Assembly: GCA_963821025.1 (NCBI GenBank)
Contig: CAWGCG010000004.1
Span: 744,001 to 808,000, forward strand
DNA length: 64,000 nt
Source of the DNA: WHSW01 sp963821025
GTDB taxonomy: Bacteria; Actinomycetota; Thermoleophilia; Solirubrobacterales; 70-9
Reading direction: 5' to 3'
The translations under genes and the position numbers were made by a program. The notes beneath the pieces are model-generated. The model was not told the DNA's origin. It ran no database searches and was given only the letters and a program-made list of their open reading frames with translations. Shown here in pieces: positions 1 through 9,487 of the stretch (its first letter is position 1; the number at the start of each line of letters is the position of its first letter).

Positions 1-70
1 CGGCCTGGTCGCGCAGCTCGCGCAGGTAGGCGAGCTTCTCCTCGAGCGTTATCGGGTTCTTCTCGCGCAC
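1..70 (-). CDS. Acyl-CoA carboxylase beta chain (carboxyltransferase), N-terminal fragment
   Basis: Only the first 23 codons are inside the window; the gene continues beyond position 1. The frame opens at GTG (68-70), the only start codon after an in-frame TAG a few codons upstream. The peptide begins VREKNPITLEEKLAYLRELR, which fits the amino-terminal helix of propionyl-/acyl-CoA carboxylase beta chains (they continue with a GKLTARER-type segment that lies outside). Its position downstream of methylmalonyl-CoA mutase on the same strand supports a propionyl-CoA to methylmalonyl-CoA carboxylase role. The assignment rests on a very short peptide plus context. Confidence 0.5.
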   Translation of the reverse strand, partial: MREKNPITLEEKLAYLRELRDQA

Positions 71-123
71 CGGGCGCCGATTCTATGACCGCCGGCCGAG
101 CCGCGCCCGCGCTGACCGGGCGG

Positions 124-471
124 CTAGGCCGGGGCGAACGGCCGGCGCTCGGGCGATCCGAGCTCGTCGAGCAACTCCTCCAGCGCAGCGATCGCCTCCC
201 CGGGGTCGGGGCACGAGTGCTGGGCGGTGATCGCGACCGCGGTGCCGAAGCCGCCCGCGGCGAGCTCGATCGCGATCCGTGCGAACGCTCCGGGCTCAGC
301 GGAGCGCCAGGCGAGGATCCGCTCGGGTTCGCGGTCGGTGACCTCGACCGGGATCGGCCGACCGGTGCCGACCAGGCCCGCCATCCAGGCCTCCATCCGG
401 GTCAGGTCGTCGGCGAGCTCCCAGAGCTCGGGGGCGGATTTGACCAGGGTGCGCTTGGCCTTCGCTTCCAT
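124..471 (-). CDS. SRPBCC (START/Bet v1-like) family protein
   Basis: A 115-residue protein starting at MEAKAKRTLV. The opening RTLVKSAPELWELADDLTRM resembles the first strand and helix of SRPBCC hydrophobic-ligand proteins, and the tail GGFGTAVAITAQ fits a late strand of the fold. The frame extends 14 codons further upstream to another ATG (513), but the chosen start matches where family members usually begin. It lies between methylmalonyl-CoA mutase and the carboxylase fragment on the same strand. Ligand and role cannot be told from sequence. Confidence 0.6.
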   Translation of the reverse strand: MEAKAKRTLVKSAPELWELADDLTRMEAWMAGLVGTGRPIPVEVTDREPERILAWRSAEPGAFARIAIELAAGGFGTAVAITAQHSCPDPGEAIAALEELLDELGSPERRPFAPA

Positions 472-578
472 TGGCGCCAAGTTCGCCCGCCCGAACGCGG
501 TTCCTGCACCCACTGAGCGGCTTGCAACCGCGCTCCCGTCGGCACCCGAGCGGCGAGTGGCGAGCGGCGAGTGGCGAG

Positions 579-2258
579 CTAAAAGAACGACCCGCCCTTG
601 TACTCCCCGAACACGTCGCGCATCGCGTTACAGACCTCGCCGATCGAGGCGTCGGCCGCGAGCGCCTCGCGGATCGGATGCAGCAGGTTGGCCTCGCCGC
701 CGGCGGCTGCGCGCAGCTGCTCCAGCTTGGCCTCCACGCCTGCCTGGTCGCGCTCGGCCTTGAACTTGGCGAGGCGCTCCTTCTGACGTCGCTCGGACTC
801 CGGGTCGACCCGGAGGATGTCGACGTCGTCGACGGTTTCGGTGACGTACTTGTTGACGCCGACGACCACGTCCTGGCCGGTTCGATAGCGCTCGTGGTAG
901 GAGAGCGCCGACTCCTCGATCTCGCGCTGGATGAAGTCGAGCGCCTCGACCGAGCCGCCGAGCTCGGCGACCTTGTCGATCAGCTCTCGCGCCCGCGCCT
1001 CGATCTCGTCGGTGAGCGACTCGACGAAGTAGGAGCCGGCGAACGGGTCGACGGTGTCGGCCGCCCCCGACTCGTTCGCGAGCACCTGCTGGGTGCGCAG
1101 CGCGATCCGCGCCGAGCGCTCGGTCGGCAGCGCCAGCGCCTCGTCGAAGCCATTCGTATGGAGGGATTGGGTGCCGCCGCAGACGGCGGCGAAGCCCTGC
1201 AGCGCGACCCGGATGATGTTGACCTCGGGCTGCTGGGCCTGCAGGGTCACCCCGCCGGTCTGGGTGTGGAAGCGGATCATCTGCGAGCGCTCCGAGGTCG
1301 AGCCGAAGCGCTCGCGCACGAGCTCAGCCCACATCCGACGCACCGCGCGGAACTTCGCGATCTCCTGGAAGACGTTGTTGTGGCAGTTGAAGAAGAAGGC
1401 CAACCGGGGCGCGAAATCGTCGATCTCGAGCCCGCGGTCGAGCGCCGCCTCGGTGTAGGCGATCGCGTTGGAGAGGGTGAAGGCCACCTCCTGCACGGCC
1501 GAGCAGCCCTTCTCGCGGATGTGGTAGCCGGAGATCGAGATCGTGTTCCACTTCGGCACCCGCTCGGCGCAGTACTCGAAGATGTCGGTGGTCAGCCGCA
1601 TCGTCGGCTCCGGGGGGTAGATGTAGTTGCCGCGGGCGACGTACTCCTTGAGCACGTCGTTTTGCACCGTGCCGCGCAGCTTGTCGGCTTCGACCCCCTG
1701 CTCCTCGCCGACGAGCTCGTAGAGCAACAGCAAGACAGCGGCCGGCGCGTTGATCGTCATCGAGGTCGAGACCTGGTCGAGCGGGATCTGGTCGAAGCAG
1801 ATCCGCATGTCCTCGATCGTGTCGATCGGGACTCCGGTGCGGCCGACCTCACCGTCGCACAACGGGTCGTCGGAGTCGCGGCCGAGCTGGGTCGGCAGGT
1901 CGAAGGCCATCGAGAGCCCGGTCGAGCCGTGCTCGATCAGATAGCGGTAGCGCTCGTTGGTGTCCTCGGGACTGGCGAAGCCGGCGTACTGGCGCATCGT
2001 CCACAGCCGGTCGCGGTACATGCCCTCGTGGATGCCGCGGGTGAACGGGTAGGCCCCCGGCTCGCCGAGCCGCCGTTCGAGCTCGGGAGCGACATCGGAC
2101 TCGTCGTATTCGCGTTCGATCTCGATCCCCGAGTCGGTGAACACGCGCTCATCGTCGGGCCCGACCACCGGGGCGACGAAGCGGTGCAGGTCGGCCTCGA
2201 CCGCCCGCTCGGTCTCTCGATCGGCCTTCGAGGCGCTCTCTGTGTCCGGGGTGGCCAC
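579..2258 (-). CDS. Methylmalonyl-CoA mutase, large (catalytic) subunit
   Basis: A 559-residue protein covering the substrate-binding TIM-barrel part of methylmalonyl-CoA mutase. It lacks the C-terminal cobalamin-binding domain, as in split mutases where B12 is bound by a separate small subunit. Visible signatures are TRGIHEGMYRDRLWTMRQYA near the N-terminus, the GSTGLSMAFDLPTQLG segment, SISGYHIREKG, and FHTQTGGVTLQAQQP followed by a CGGTQSLHTNG stretch. It interconverts succinyl-CoA and (R)-methylmalonyl-CoA in the cytoplasm. A carboxyltransferase gene follows on the same strand, pointing to propionyl-CoA metabolism. The small subunit is not in this window. Frame intact and length normal for the split form. 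Confidence 0.93.
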   Translation of the reverse strand: MATPDTESASKADRETERAVEADLHRFVAPVVGPDDERVFTDSGIEIEREYDESDVAPELERRLGEPGAYPFTRGIHEGMYRDRLWTMRQYAGFASPEDTNERYRYLIEHGSTGLSMAFDLPTQLGRDSDDPLCDGEVGRTGVPIDTIEDMRICFDQIPLDQVSTSMTINAPAAVLLLLYELVGEEQGVEADKLRGTVQNDVLKEYVARGNYIYPPEPTMRLTTDIFEYCAERVPKWNTISISGYHIREKGCSAVQEVAFTLSNAIAYTEAALDRGLEIDDFAPRLAFFFNCHNNVFQEIAKFRAVRRMWAELVRERFGSTSERSQMIRFHTQTGGVTLQAQQPEVNIIRVALQGFAAVCGGTQSLHTNGFDEALALPTERSARIALRTQQVLANESGAADTVDPFAGSYFVESLTDEIEARARELIDKVAELGGSVEALDFIQREIEESALSYHERYRTGQDVVVGVNKYVTETVDDVDILRVDPESERRQKERLAKFKAERDQAGVEAKLEQLRAAAGGEANLLHPIREALAADASIGEVCNAMRDVFGEYKGGSFF

Positions 2259-2314
2259 GGCTTAAGGATAGGTCGCGCCCGGGACCGGCGCCGGCGCTCA
2301 GCCGGGCGGTCGCG

Positions 2315-3565
2315 TCAACGTCGGGAGCGGCTCGCGATCGCGGCCTCGACCACGTCGGCCATGCGCTCGGCGGGCGCCGGATATGCGTAGGGGGCGACCG
2401 CGTCGCTCGACGGCGCCTCGAGCTCACCGAAGGCGACCCGGGCGAGCGCTGCGGCGATCGCCGCCGGGTCGTCGGCGCGTACGGTCTCGCCGCCGATCTC
2501 CTCGACCACGCGCCCGGCCTCGGTGCCCGCGGCGAGCGCCAGGATCGGGCGCTCCGCGGCCGCGTACTCGAACAGCTTGATATTGAGCAGCTGCGACCGG
2601 GTCGGCTGGGCGACCAGCAGCAGCGCATCGGCCTCACGCTGCAGCGCCAGCGCACGCCCGCGCTCGAGGCTGCCGGCGATCACGATTCGCGCCGGGGAGA
2701 CGTCGCGCGAGAAGAGCTCGGCCTCGGCCTCGGTCAGCGGCCCGGCGAGCACCAGCTCGAGCTCCGCTGCCACCTCCGGGCGCTCGCCCGCCAGCCTCGC
2801 GAGGCCCTCGACCAGCGCCCGCGGGTCGCGGCCGTAGCTGCCGAAGCGCCCCGTGTAGACGAGCGACCTGCGCTCGGGGTCGAGCAGCCCGGTCGAGTCG
2901 CCGGCGACCCGCGGGACGCGAGCTGCGGGTCCCAACCGTTGGGCACGTACTCGGCTTCGAGTCCGAGCCGCCGGCGCAGATCCTCGATCGCAGGCCGACT
3001 GACTGCGACCAAGGCGTCAGCGCCGCCGAGCCAGCGTCGCTCGAGCGCCTGATCGAGGCGCCGCTGCAGCCCGGTGGGAAACGAGGGACGCAGGGGCTCG
3101 AAGTTCCAGGCATCGCGCAGGTCGCCAACCCAGGCGACGCCGCGGCGGCGAAGCGCGAGGCCGACCGCGTGTACGGACTCCGGCGGCGAGGTGGTGATCA
3201 CGCAGTCGAAACCGCGCTCCCGGTGCAGCGCCAGCGCTCGCGAGCGTGCGAACGGGGCCCAGGCGACGCGCCAGCGGCTCGGGCACGATCACACGGCTCA
3301 GCGGGTGCGGGCGCCCGCCGTAGGTGTCGGAGTCGAACAGCGCATCGACGCGCTCGGCTCCGCGCAGCCGGGCGCGCCAGCGCTGGGCGTCGGCCGTCTG
3401 GACAACGTCGGCCTCCTCGCTGGGTCCGAAGGCCGACGTGGTCAGCACCGTCACCCGGTGGCCGAGGTGGCGCAGCCATCTGGCCATCGAAGCCGGGCGC
3501 AGCACCCCGGTGTCGCGACAGGGCGGATAGAAGTAGGCGACCAGAAGGATCTGCCGAGGGCTCAT
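2315..3565 (-). CDS. Glycosyltransferase family 4-like protein (frame broken twice)
   Basis: About 416 residues when three overlapping frames are joined. The start MSPRQILLVAYFYPPCRDTG is typical of GT-B enzymes acting on cell-surface glycans. The middle frame carries ITTSPPESVHAVGLAL and YVPNGWDPQ, the usual N-terminal-domain end. The last frame carries LVYTGRFGSYGRDP and NIKLFEYAAAERPILALA, the donor-binding domain. Frame switches fall near 3260 and 2930. The ATG overlaps the end of the upstream glycosyltransferase in an ATGA arrangement, so the two are probably translationally coupled. Donor and acceptor are unknown. The breaks look like single-base sequence errors because both sides stay well conserved. 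Confidence 0.75.
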
Positions 3566-4740
3566 CGGCCGAGCTCTTCGCGCGCCGGGCGGCGATCGCC
3601 TCGCCGTAGACGCCGTCCATGCGCTCCACCAGCCGCGGCCAGCTCCACTTGGCAAGCGCCTTGCGCCGTCCCGCCTCGCCGAGACGCCGGCGCCCCTCAG
3701 GGCCGGCCTCGATCAGCTCGCCGATCGCCCCGGCCACCGCCGACGGATCGCCGCGCGGCACCACCAGCCCGTTTTCCCCGGCGTCGACCACCGCGCGCAC
3801 GCCGGGGTAGTCGGTCGCGACTACGGGCAGGCCGCAGGCCATCGCCTCGATCAGGACGATCCCGAACGACTCCGGCGGCTCGGTGGTCAGCAGGAAGACG
3901 TCGGCGGCGCGCAGCACCTTCGCCAGCTCGTGGTGAGGGACCGCGTCGAGGAAGTGGACGCGCTCGCCGAGACCTCTGGCGCGGGCGCGCCGGCGAAAGC
4001 CCTCGAGCAGCTCGCCGCCGCCGGCGACGAGCAGGTGGACGCGCTCGTTGCCGAGCGCGGCCAGGGCGTCGATGGCGAGGTCTACGCGCTTGAAGTGGTG
4101 GGCGAGGTCGAGGGTGGCGACGAAGGCGACGACCAGCTCGTCGGGCGCGATCCCGAGCCGTTCGCGCAGGCCAGCATCGCCCGCCCTCGGGGGAGAACTG
4201 CTCGGCGTCGACGCCGTTCGGCATCTCGACCAGCTTCTCGGGCCGGCGCTCGCCGGTCCGGCGCAGGTAGGTGACCGAGTCGGCGTGATCCTGCGAGAGC
4301 ACGCAGACGCGATCGGCGGCGGCGATCAGCGCGGGCGCCACGATGTGCTCGTAGGCCTCGAAGGCGGCCCCGCGGGGCCCCTTGCCGACGAGCCGGTTCT
4401 TGTAGTGGACGAGCAGAGCCTGACGGCGCGCGACGCCGGGCGAGGCGTCCCAGCAGGGTGAGCTCCGAGCCGAAGATGAACGGGTAGTGGAGGTGAACGA
4501 CGTCGAAACCCTCCATCGCGTCGCCAGGCTCGGGATCAGCGGTGCGTTGCCGATCGCGAACACCGGCTCGATCCGATGGACGGCAGCGGCGCCGGTGTCC
4601 GGGATCTCCCCAGGCGCCGGCGCGGTGAACACCTCGACGTGGTCGCCGCGGGTCGCCTGCTCGCGCGCGAAGCGAAAGGCGGTGTTTCCGGCTCCACCTC
4701 GGTAGGGCGGGAAGGTCGCGGTCAGATGGGCGATCCGCAG
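3562..4740 (-). CDS. Glycosyltransferase family 4 protein (several frame breaks)
   Basis: About 390 residues across three frames. The protein begins near LRIAHLTATFPPYRGGAGNT; no ATG, GTG or TTG lies in frame there, so the start is given at a CTG (4738-4740) and is uncertain. Further segments are DVVHLHYPFIFGSELTLLG, LVHYKNRLVGKG, VEMPNGVDAEQFSPEG and the donor-site motif PESFGIVLIEAMACGLPVVA (E-x7-E). Frame changes fall near 4470, 4430 and 4190. It sits between the UDP-glucuronate decarboxylase and the second glycosyltransferase, consistent with a small surface-polysaccharide operon. The frame reaching the end has no stop before the next gene; a one-base correction would give a TGA inside the ATGA overlap. 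Confidence 0.72.
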
Positions 4741-4780
4741 CGGCTTGCCCGGGCGCGCGCCGGCGCCCGGCGCCCCGCCG

Positions 4781-5731
4781 CTAATCGCCGGCGCCGACGA
4801 GCCGCTCGACGCCGGTCTCGTCGATCGTCATGCGCAGCGCCGTCGCGCAGGCCGACCTGCGGCTCCCAGCCGAGCAGCTGGCGCGCCCGGGTGATGTCGG
4901 GCTGGCGCACCTGGGGATCGTCGGTGGGCAGCGCCTCATAGACGATCTCCGAGCGCGACTCGGTCACCTCGATCACGATCTCGGCGAGCCTCGAGCAGCG
5001 TGAACTCGTCGGGGTTGCCGATGTTGACGGGCTCGTGGACATCCGAGTCGGCCATCGCGACGTAACCGCGGATCTGGTCGTCGACATAACAGAAGCTGCG
5101 CGTCTGGCTGCCGTCGCCGAACACGGTCAGCGGCTTGTCCTGCAACGCCTGGCGCAGGAAGGTCGGAATCGCGCGTCCGTCGTGGGGCCTCATTCGAGCG
5201 CCCGAACGAGTTGAACGTCCGCACGATCCCCGTGTCGACCCCCTGCTGGCGGTGATAGGCCATCGTCAGCGCCTCGGCGTAGCGCTTGGCCTCGTCATAG
5301 ACGCCGCGGGGGCCGATCGGGTTGACGTGGCCCCAGTAGCTCTCGGGCTGGGGATGGACCTGTGGGTCGCCGTAGACCTCGGAGGTCGAGGCCAAGATGA
5401 ATCGGGCGCGCTTCTTCTTCGCCAGCCCGAGCATGTGATGGGTTCCGTAGGAGCCGACCTTGAGCGTGTGCAGCGGCAGGCGCAGGTAGTCGATCGGGCT
5501 CGCCGGCGAGGCCAGGTGGTAGACGAAGTCGATCGGCTCGTCGATGAAGAAGGCCTCGGTGAGGTCGTGTTGGATGAAGACGAAGGCGTCGTCGCGGATG
5601 TGCTCGACGTTCTGCAGCGACCCGGTGTCGAGGTTGTCGACGCAGATCACTCGGTGGCCGTCGCGGAGCAGGTGGTCGCACATGTGCGAGCCGAGGAATC
5701 CCGCGCCCCCGCTGATCAGACAGGTGCTCAT
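4781..5731 (-). CDS. UDP-glucuronate decarboxylase (UDP-xylose synthase), three frame breaks
   Basis: About 316 residues, an extended short-chain dehydrogenase. It has the NAD motif GGAGFLGSH at residues 8-16, the HLASPASP segment typical of UDP-xylose synthases, the catalytic TSEVYGDP and YDEAKR (Tyr/Lys), then ARMRPHDGRAIPTFLRQAL, GDGSQTRSFCYVDD and a C-terminus ending GVERLVGAGD. It converts UDP-glucuronate to UDP-xylose in the cytoplasm, feeding the two glycosyltransferases downstream. The three breaks (near 5200, 4990 and 4840) are each explained by one extra G on the coding strand, for example GAG[G]CTC and GGC[G]CTG. The ancestral gene was evidently intact. Confidence 0.85.
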
Positions 5732-5790
5732 CGCGGGGCGAGGATAACGGCGGGCGGGGCGCGCCGGGCCCGCCCGGGCTTGAAGGTGGC

Positions 5791-6359
5791 GTGGACCGTG
5801 CAGCGGCTGAGTTCGACCGCGCCAGAGCGGCGGAGGAGCTGTTCGCCGCGCATCTGTCTGCCCTGCGCCGCGCCGCTCGCCGGGTCTCGATCTGCTCCGA
5901 CGACGCCGACGACGCGCTCCAGCGCGCCGCCGAGATCATGTTGACCAAGGCGCCCGAGATCGAAGGGGCGCGGCTGATCGGCTGGATGACCGTGGTCACC
6001 CGCCGCGAGGCGCTCGCGGTTCGCCGCGGCCCGCGAGCGTCTCTTGCTCGCCCGATCCGTTCGCCAAGACGGCGGACCGGCCCGCGACCCTCTCGACGGC
6101 CTCGGCGCCGAAGCTGCCCGGGCCCGCCCGAACGCGCCGAGCGTCGCGAGCGCACCGCCGCCGCTCGCCGCGCCCTCGCCGCGCTCAAGCCCGACCAGCG
6201 CCTCGCGCTGGTGCTCCAGGCTCGAGGGCTACTCCTACGCCGAGATCTGCGCGCGATGCGGCTGGACCTACACCAAGGTCAACCGCTGCCTCGCCGAGGG
6301 ACGGGCCGCGCTTCGGGTGGGTCGATCCGGCTGCGGCTCGGGCGCCGGCGGGTCGCTGA
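5791..6359 (+). CDS. RNA polymerase sigma-70 family (ECF-like) factor, frame broken
   Basis: About 189 residues when frames are joined. Region 2-like sequence lies in the first 70 residues (LFAAHLSALRRAARR, DDADDALQRAAEIML, LIGWMTVVTRREALAVRR). Region 4 follows after breaks near 6035, 6115 and 6220: ALAALKPDQRLALVLQA then LEGYSYAEICARCGWTYTKV, a helix-turn-helix for -35 recognition. The start is GTG at 5791. The end is placed at a TGA (6357-6359) reached by one more frame change, leaving 5 bp before the convergent hydrolase. It is transcribed away from the UDP-xylose synthase. No adjacent anti-sigma gene is visible. Confidence 0.7.
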
Positions 6360-6364
6360 GCCCT

Positions 6365-7441
6365 TCACCCCGGCGCGAACTCGAGCCAGCGGGGCTCGGT
6401 CGAGGTGGTTGCGAAGCGCCCGGCGCGCACCCGGATAGAACTGCAGGTTGAAGATGTTGTCCGGATCGACGCCGCGGTAGTAGATCAGCATCTTCACCCG
6501 GTCGTGGGCCTCGGCCCAGCGCACGAGCTCGCCGGTGAAGGCGCCGCTTTGGTCGTTGTCCCAGGGGCCGTACTCGCCGATCACGAAAGGCTTGCGCTTG
6601 TACTGATCGAAGAACGCCTTGTCGCGGCCGAAAGCCGTCCGGAACTTCGCGTAGAGGTCGAAGCCGACCCAGTCGACGTACTTTCCGCCAGGCCAGTAGT
6701 CGGCCGGCTGGTTGCCGGCGATGTTGGGCGAGCCGAAGCTCTGCGGAACCCACATCATCGCCACCCGCGGGGTCGGCAGGTGCCTGCGGCACAGGCAGCG
6801 GGATCCCGTCGGGCCCGCCCTCATAGACCGGATCGTTCTGCGACCTCGCCTGCAACAGCCGCGGCAGGCCGAGCCGCACCAGCCTGCGGTTGACCTTCGC
6901 TCGCGCGCCGCCGCGCATGATCAGGGTGAAGCGCCGCCAGGCGAGCTTGTACCAGCGGGTCGAGTGGCCGTTGCGGCGCAGCGTGCCGTCGGCGTTGTAG
7001 GCCGAGTAGGCGTTCCAATGGCCGTTCATCTCGGCCATCAAGCCGCACATAGACCGTCTGCCCGGTCTCCTCGATCGTCGATGCCAGCCGCAGCATGTAG
7101 CGATCGTCGGTGCCCTTGGCGATCTGGCGCGGGGTGATCACCTCCTCGCCCTCCCCGGTCGCGGTGGAGAGGCTGAGCACCCCGCGGGTGTCGGTCTTGC
7201 CCCAGCGATAAAGCGCCCCCGTGGTCAGCGGTACCCGCCAGTGAAAGAAGTCCTGAAGCACCGCCGGGTGGGCGCCGACCTGCTCGCTGAAGCGCTCGAA
7301 GTCGGCGATCTCGCCGGTGTCGGAAACGCCGTGGAACGCGGGGCCGTTCGGTGGCGCGTAGGTCGGCGCGGCGCTCGCGCCGGGCGCCGCGGCCAGCGCC
7401 AGCGCGGCGATCAGTCCCGCGACGATTCCTCGAGCTCCCAT
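6365..7441 (-). CDS. Secreted GH26-like glycoside hydrolase (frame broken)
   Basis: About 358 residues with a clear signal peptide (MGARGIVAGLIAALALAAAP, cleavage likely after ASA). The mature part has VLQDFFHWRVPL, then YVRLMAEMNGHWNAYSAYN, matching the acid/base segment (EMNG) of beta-mannanase-type GH26 domains, and KPFVIGEYGPWDND with the presumptive nucleophile Glu. The end reads RWLEFAPG followed by TGA (6365-6367). Frame breaks fall near 7040 (one extra T), 6800 and 6398. It probably cleaves a beta-linked polysaccharide outside the cell; substrate unknown. It converges with the sigma factor gene. Confidence 0.72.
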
Positions 7442-7527
7442 CGAACGGCCAACACGCTAGCGACGGTTTGGTTGTGTTCCGGGCGCCTTCGTTCACCGCC
7501 GCCAAGGCCGGCGCCGGGGACCGGGAG

Positions 7528-7616
7528 CGGAGGGGGTGGGATTCGAACCCACGGACCGAGAGAACCCGGTCAACAGCTTTCAAGGCTGCCGCATTCAACC
7601 GCTCTGCCACCCCTCC
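7528..7616 (-). tRNA. tRNA-Ser (anticodon UGA)
   Basis: An 89-nt class II tRNA read on the minus strand. The 5' acceptor strand GGAGGGG pairs with the 3' CCCCUCC, followed by discriminator G. The anticodon loop reads CUUGAAA with anticodon UGA. The long variable arm expected for serine tRNA is present, and the T-arm carries GGTTCGAATCC. No CCA is encoded. Confidence 0.95.
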
Positions 7617-7668
7617 GGGGACCGCATTTGCAGTCTGACGGGATCGGAGCTCGAATAGCCTTGCTCGA

Positions 7669-8979
7669 ATGGCGGAGTGGCGCAACTGGGCGGGCGACCA
7701 GCGCTGCACCCCGGCGGCGATCGAGCACCCTCGAACCCGCGAGCAGCTCGCCGAGATCGTCGGCGACGCGGCCCGCCGCGCGCGGCGGGTGAGGGCCTCT
7801 GCCTCGGGCCACTCGTTCACCGACATCGCACTCACCGACGGAGTCATGGTCCGCTTCGACCACCTCGATCGGATCCTCGAGGTCGACCGCGAGGCCGGTC
7901 TGGTCAAGGTCGAGGCGGGAATCGTGCTCGCCGAGCTCAACCAGCGCCTCGATGGGCTCGGTCTCGCGATCGAGAATCTCGGCGACATCGATCGACAGAG
8001 CCTCGCCGGCTCGATCTCGACCGGGACCCACGGCACCGGCGCTCGCTTTCGCAGCGTCTCCGCCCAGATCGAGGCGGTCGAGCTCGTGCTCGCCGACGGC
8101 AGCTCGCTCGCGCTCGGTGCCGACGACCCCGGCGCCCTCGCCGGGGCGCGGATCGGGCTCGGCTCGCTTGGCCTGATCTACGCGGCGACGATTCGCACGG
8201 TGCCGGCGTTCACGCTTCGCCGGGTCGATCGCCCACGCCCCCTCGACGAGGTGCTGTCGTCGCTCGAGGACCTCAACGCGAGCGTCGATCACTTCGAGTT
8301 CTATGTCTTCCCGCACACCGAGATCGCGCTCTGTCGCGAGAGCCGGCGCACCGACGAGCCGCCGAGCGCGCGCCCGCGAGCCGCCGTTTACGCGCAGGAG
8401 GTGATGCTCGAGAATTGGGTCGGCCAGCTGTTCGTGCTCGGCGCTCGTCGGTTCCCGTCACAGATCCAGCGGTTGTCGCGGATCGCCGCCGCCGGTGTCG
8501 GGCGCTCGACCAAGGTCGATCGCAGCCACCGGGTTTTCGCATCGGATCGGCGGATCAGGTTCACCGAGATGGAGTACGGGATCCCCCGCGAGCACGCGCC
8601 CGAGGCGGTGCGCCGCGTGTTGCAGTTGGCGGCCCGGCCCGAGCACCGGGTCGCGTTCCCGATCGAGGTCCGCTTCGTCGCCGCCGATGACGTCCTGCTC
8701 AGCGCCGCGCACGCCCGCGACACCTGTTACGTCGCGGTCCACCAGGATCGCAAGCTCGACTGGGAGCCCTACTTCCGCGGCGTCGAGCAGATCATGGATA
8801 CCTACGGGGGCCGGCCTCACTGGGGCAAGCGCCACTTCCAGACCGCCGAGACCCTGGCGCCGCGCTATCCGCGCTGGGACGAGTTCCGAAGGCTGCGGGC
8901 TCGGCTCGATCCCGAGGGCCGCTTCGCCAACGCCTACACCGACCGGGTGCTTGGCACGGTCGCCGAGATCTCGGGATAG
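7669..8979 (+). CDS. FAD-linked aldonolactone oxidase (D-arabinono-/L-gulono-1,4-lactone oxidase family)
   Basis: A 436-residue flavoprotein. The N-terminal FAD-binding (PCMH) domain shows RASASGHSFTDIAL, where the His is the usual FAD-linking position of the family, followed by GSISTGTHGTG and GSLGLIYAATIRTV. The C-terminal ALO domain ends with the family hallmark HWGKRH (near residue 383) and LDPEGRFANAY. It oxidises aldonolactones or related sugars with oxygen or another acceptor. No signal peptide. The cupin gene follows 9 bp later in the same direction. Exact substrate unknown. Confidence 0.88.
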   Translation: MAEWRNWAGDQRCTPAAIEHPRTREQLAEIVGDAARRARRVRASASGHSFTDIALTDGVMVRFDHLDRILEVDREAGLVKVEAGIVLAELNQRLDGLGLAIENLGDIDRQSLAGSISTGTHGTGARFRSVSAQIEAVELVLADGSSLALGADDPGALAGARIGLGSLGLIYAATIRTVPAFTLRRVDRPRPLDEVLSSLEDLNASVDHFEFYVFPHTEIALCRESRRTDEPPSARPRAAVYAQEVMLENWVGQLFVLGARRFPSQIQRLSRIAAAGVGRSTKVDRSHRVFASDRRIRFTEMEYGIPREHAPEAVRRVLQLAARPEHRVAFPIEVRFVAADDVLLSAAHARDTCYVAVHQDRKLDWEPYFRGVEQIMDTYGGRPHWGKRHFQTAETLAPRYPRWDEFRRLRARLDPEGRFANAYTDRVLGTVAEISG

Positions 8980-8988
8980 TCTGCGTCC

Positions 8989-9480
8989 ATCCCCCTTCGA
9001 CGGACCAGCTTCCACAGCCCAGAGTTCGAATACGACCGGTCCGACCCGCCCGGATTCCAGTGCGGGGCGGTGCGGATGCGCGAGGCGATCGGCGGCGAGA
9101 AGCTCGGCGCCAGCCTCTATGAGATCCCTGAGGACGAGGCGGTCTGTCCTTACCACTACGAGGATCCCGAGGAGGAGTGGCTCCTCGTCCTCGAGGGGAC
9201 CCCGTCGGTGCGCACGGTCGAGGGAGAGGAGGAGCTCGCTCCGGGCGAGGTCGTCTGCTTTCCAGCGGGGCCGTCGGGCGCCCACCAGGTGCTCAACAGG
9301 GCGCCCGAGACGGCCCGGGTGATGATCGTCTCGACCCGTACCCACCCTGCGATTGCGGTCTATCCCGACAGCGACAAGCTCGGCACATTCACCGGGTTGG
9401 AGGAAGATTCGGTGATCGTCCGGCGCGCCGACGCGGTTGACTACTGGGACGGCGAGCGCCGACCGCAGCCCCCTCCGTAG
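8989..9480 (+). CDS. Cupin domain protein
   Basis: A single-domain cupin: CPYHYEDPEEEWLLVLEGTP carries the first metal-binding motif, GEVVCFPAG and GAHQVLN the second. The first GTG in frame (9070) would cut off a well-formed stretch, SFHSPEFEYDRSDPPGFQCG, that stays open back to the upstream gene's stop. The only plausible initiator there is ATC at 8989 (163 residues), which is non-canonical, so the extent before 9070 is an inference; from 9070 the protein is 136 residues. It lies directly after the lactone oxidase and may be co-transcribed. Ligand unknown. Confidence 0.75.
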   Translation: MPLRRTSFHSPEFEYDRSDPPGFQCGAVRMREAIGGEKLGASLYEIPEDEAVCPYHYEDPEEEWLLVLEGTPSVRTVEGEEELAPGEVVCFPAGPSGAHQVLNRAPETARVMIVSTRTHPAIAVYPDSDKLGTFTGLEEDSVIVRRADAVDYWDGERRPQPPP

Positions 9481-9487
9481 CTCCCGC

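Noticed and set aside
551..580. Short repeated GGCGAGTGGCGAGC units before the mutase stop
   Set aside because: Only a few imperfect copies over 30 bp; simple low-complexity spacer, not a CRISPR or satellite array.
471..2390. Long open frame antisense to methylmalonyl-CoA mutase
   Set aside because: High-GC third positions keep the opposite strand open; its translation has no family likeness and mirrors the real gene.
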